5,681 bases of DNA from Pseudomonadota bacterium. GTDB lineage: Bacteria > Pseudomonadota > Gammaproteobacteria > Burkholderiales > Ferrovaceae. Below are positions 5,532 to 5,681 of the stretch, piece after piece. Both the position numbers and the translations under genes were made by a program. The notes under the pieces are model-generated. The model did no database searches, had not been told where the DNA came from, and saw only the letters and a list, made by a program, of their open reading frames with translations. Every line of letters starts with the position of its first letter. The stretch's first letter is position 1. The DNA is taken from the NCBI GenBank assembly GCA_021804345.1, contig JAJZHV010000084.1:1-5681 (forward strand). The letters run 5' to 3'.

Positions 5532-5681
5532 GTGCCGCCCTGATCCTCTTTTCCCTGTCCCTGTTTTGCTTGCTTCTGGTGCTTTTGACAGGAATCAGGC
5601 ATTGGCGTGATACCTGCTCGGAATCAACGCAGGTGTTGCGCCAACAGATCAATGCCCAGGATCAGGAAACTGCGCCCTTGG
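5528..5681 (+). CDS. tadB: TadB inner-membrane platform protein, N-terminal fragment
   Basis: An open frame starts at ATG 5528, overlapping the tadA stop as ATGA, and runs to the window end (51 full codons). GGAG (5516-5519) lies eight bases upstream, the same spacing as at the secretin/TadG-like junction. The product begins with a hydrophobic helix at about residues 3-23 (ALILFSLSLFCLLLVLLTG), then IRHW and a polar, Gln-rich segment. TadB proteins begin with such a helix, and tadB follows tadA in Tad operons, so position and topology both point to TadB, the polytopic T2SSF-domain platform protein. The diagnostic T2SSF domain lies beyond the window, so the name rests largely on context. Confidence 0.78.
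   Translation, partial: MSAALILFSLSLFCLLLVLLTGIRHWRDTCSESTQVLRQQINAQDQETAPL

Noticed and set aside
1..5681. tRNA, rRNA, CRISPR array, insertion sequence or attachment site
   Set aside because: Nothing of the kind was seen; the window is almost fully occupied by one operon and has no regularly spaced repeats or transposase-like frames.

Overview
The window is an internal slice of a Tad/Flp (tight adherence, type IVc) pilus assembly operon. All seven genes lie on the + strand, are tightly packed, and are mostly translationally coupled. In order they are: the C-terminal bulk of an RcpA/CpaC outer-membrane secretin (its start lies upstream of base 1), a short TadG-like membrane-anchored protein, two TadE-family minor pilins (pseudopilins), a TadZ/CpaE ParA/MinD-like localisation ATPase, a TadA/CpaF secretion ATPase, and the first 51 codons of TadB. 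The secretin shows the donor is a diderm bacterium. Moderately high GC, GTG starts and clear Shine-Dalgarno sites fit a proteobacterium; genus or class cannot be fixed from this sequence alone.

Layout: bases 1-1371 encode the secretin, with an N-terminal pilus/BON-like region, an unusual Ala/Gly/Pro/Ser linker and the secretin barrel domain. Bases 1368-3221 hold three small bitopic proteins (TadG-like, TadE-like, TadE/F-like) that would sit in the inner membrane or pilus with their globular parts in the periplasm. Bases 3229-5531 hold the two cytoplasmic ATPases, separated by 92 bases, the longest non-coding stretch present. TadB starts at 5528 and runs off the end.

Working model (family knowledge): TadA powers Flp pilin assembly through the TadB/TadC platform, TadZ places the machine in the cell, the TadE/F pseudopilins and TadG-like protein help initiate or stabilise the fibre, and RcpA is the exit pore. 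Flp pilin, prepilin peptidase TadV, RcpC, TadC and TadD are not in the window and should be nearby.

No novel system is evident. The points most worth a second look are: a strong 16-bp stem-loop at 2595-2643 in the leader-coding part of the second minor pilin gene, overlapping a canonical G-quadruplex motif; placement of the minor pilin genes between secretin and ATPases; a TadG-like protein without a von Willebrand A domain; paired periplasmic cysteines in all three small proteins; and a TadZ that lacks room for the receiver-like domain, lacks the usual P-loop lysine, and carries a Trp/Arg-rich tail.
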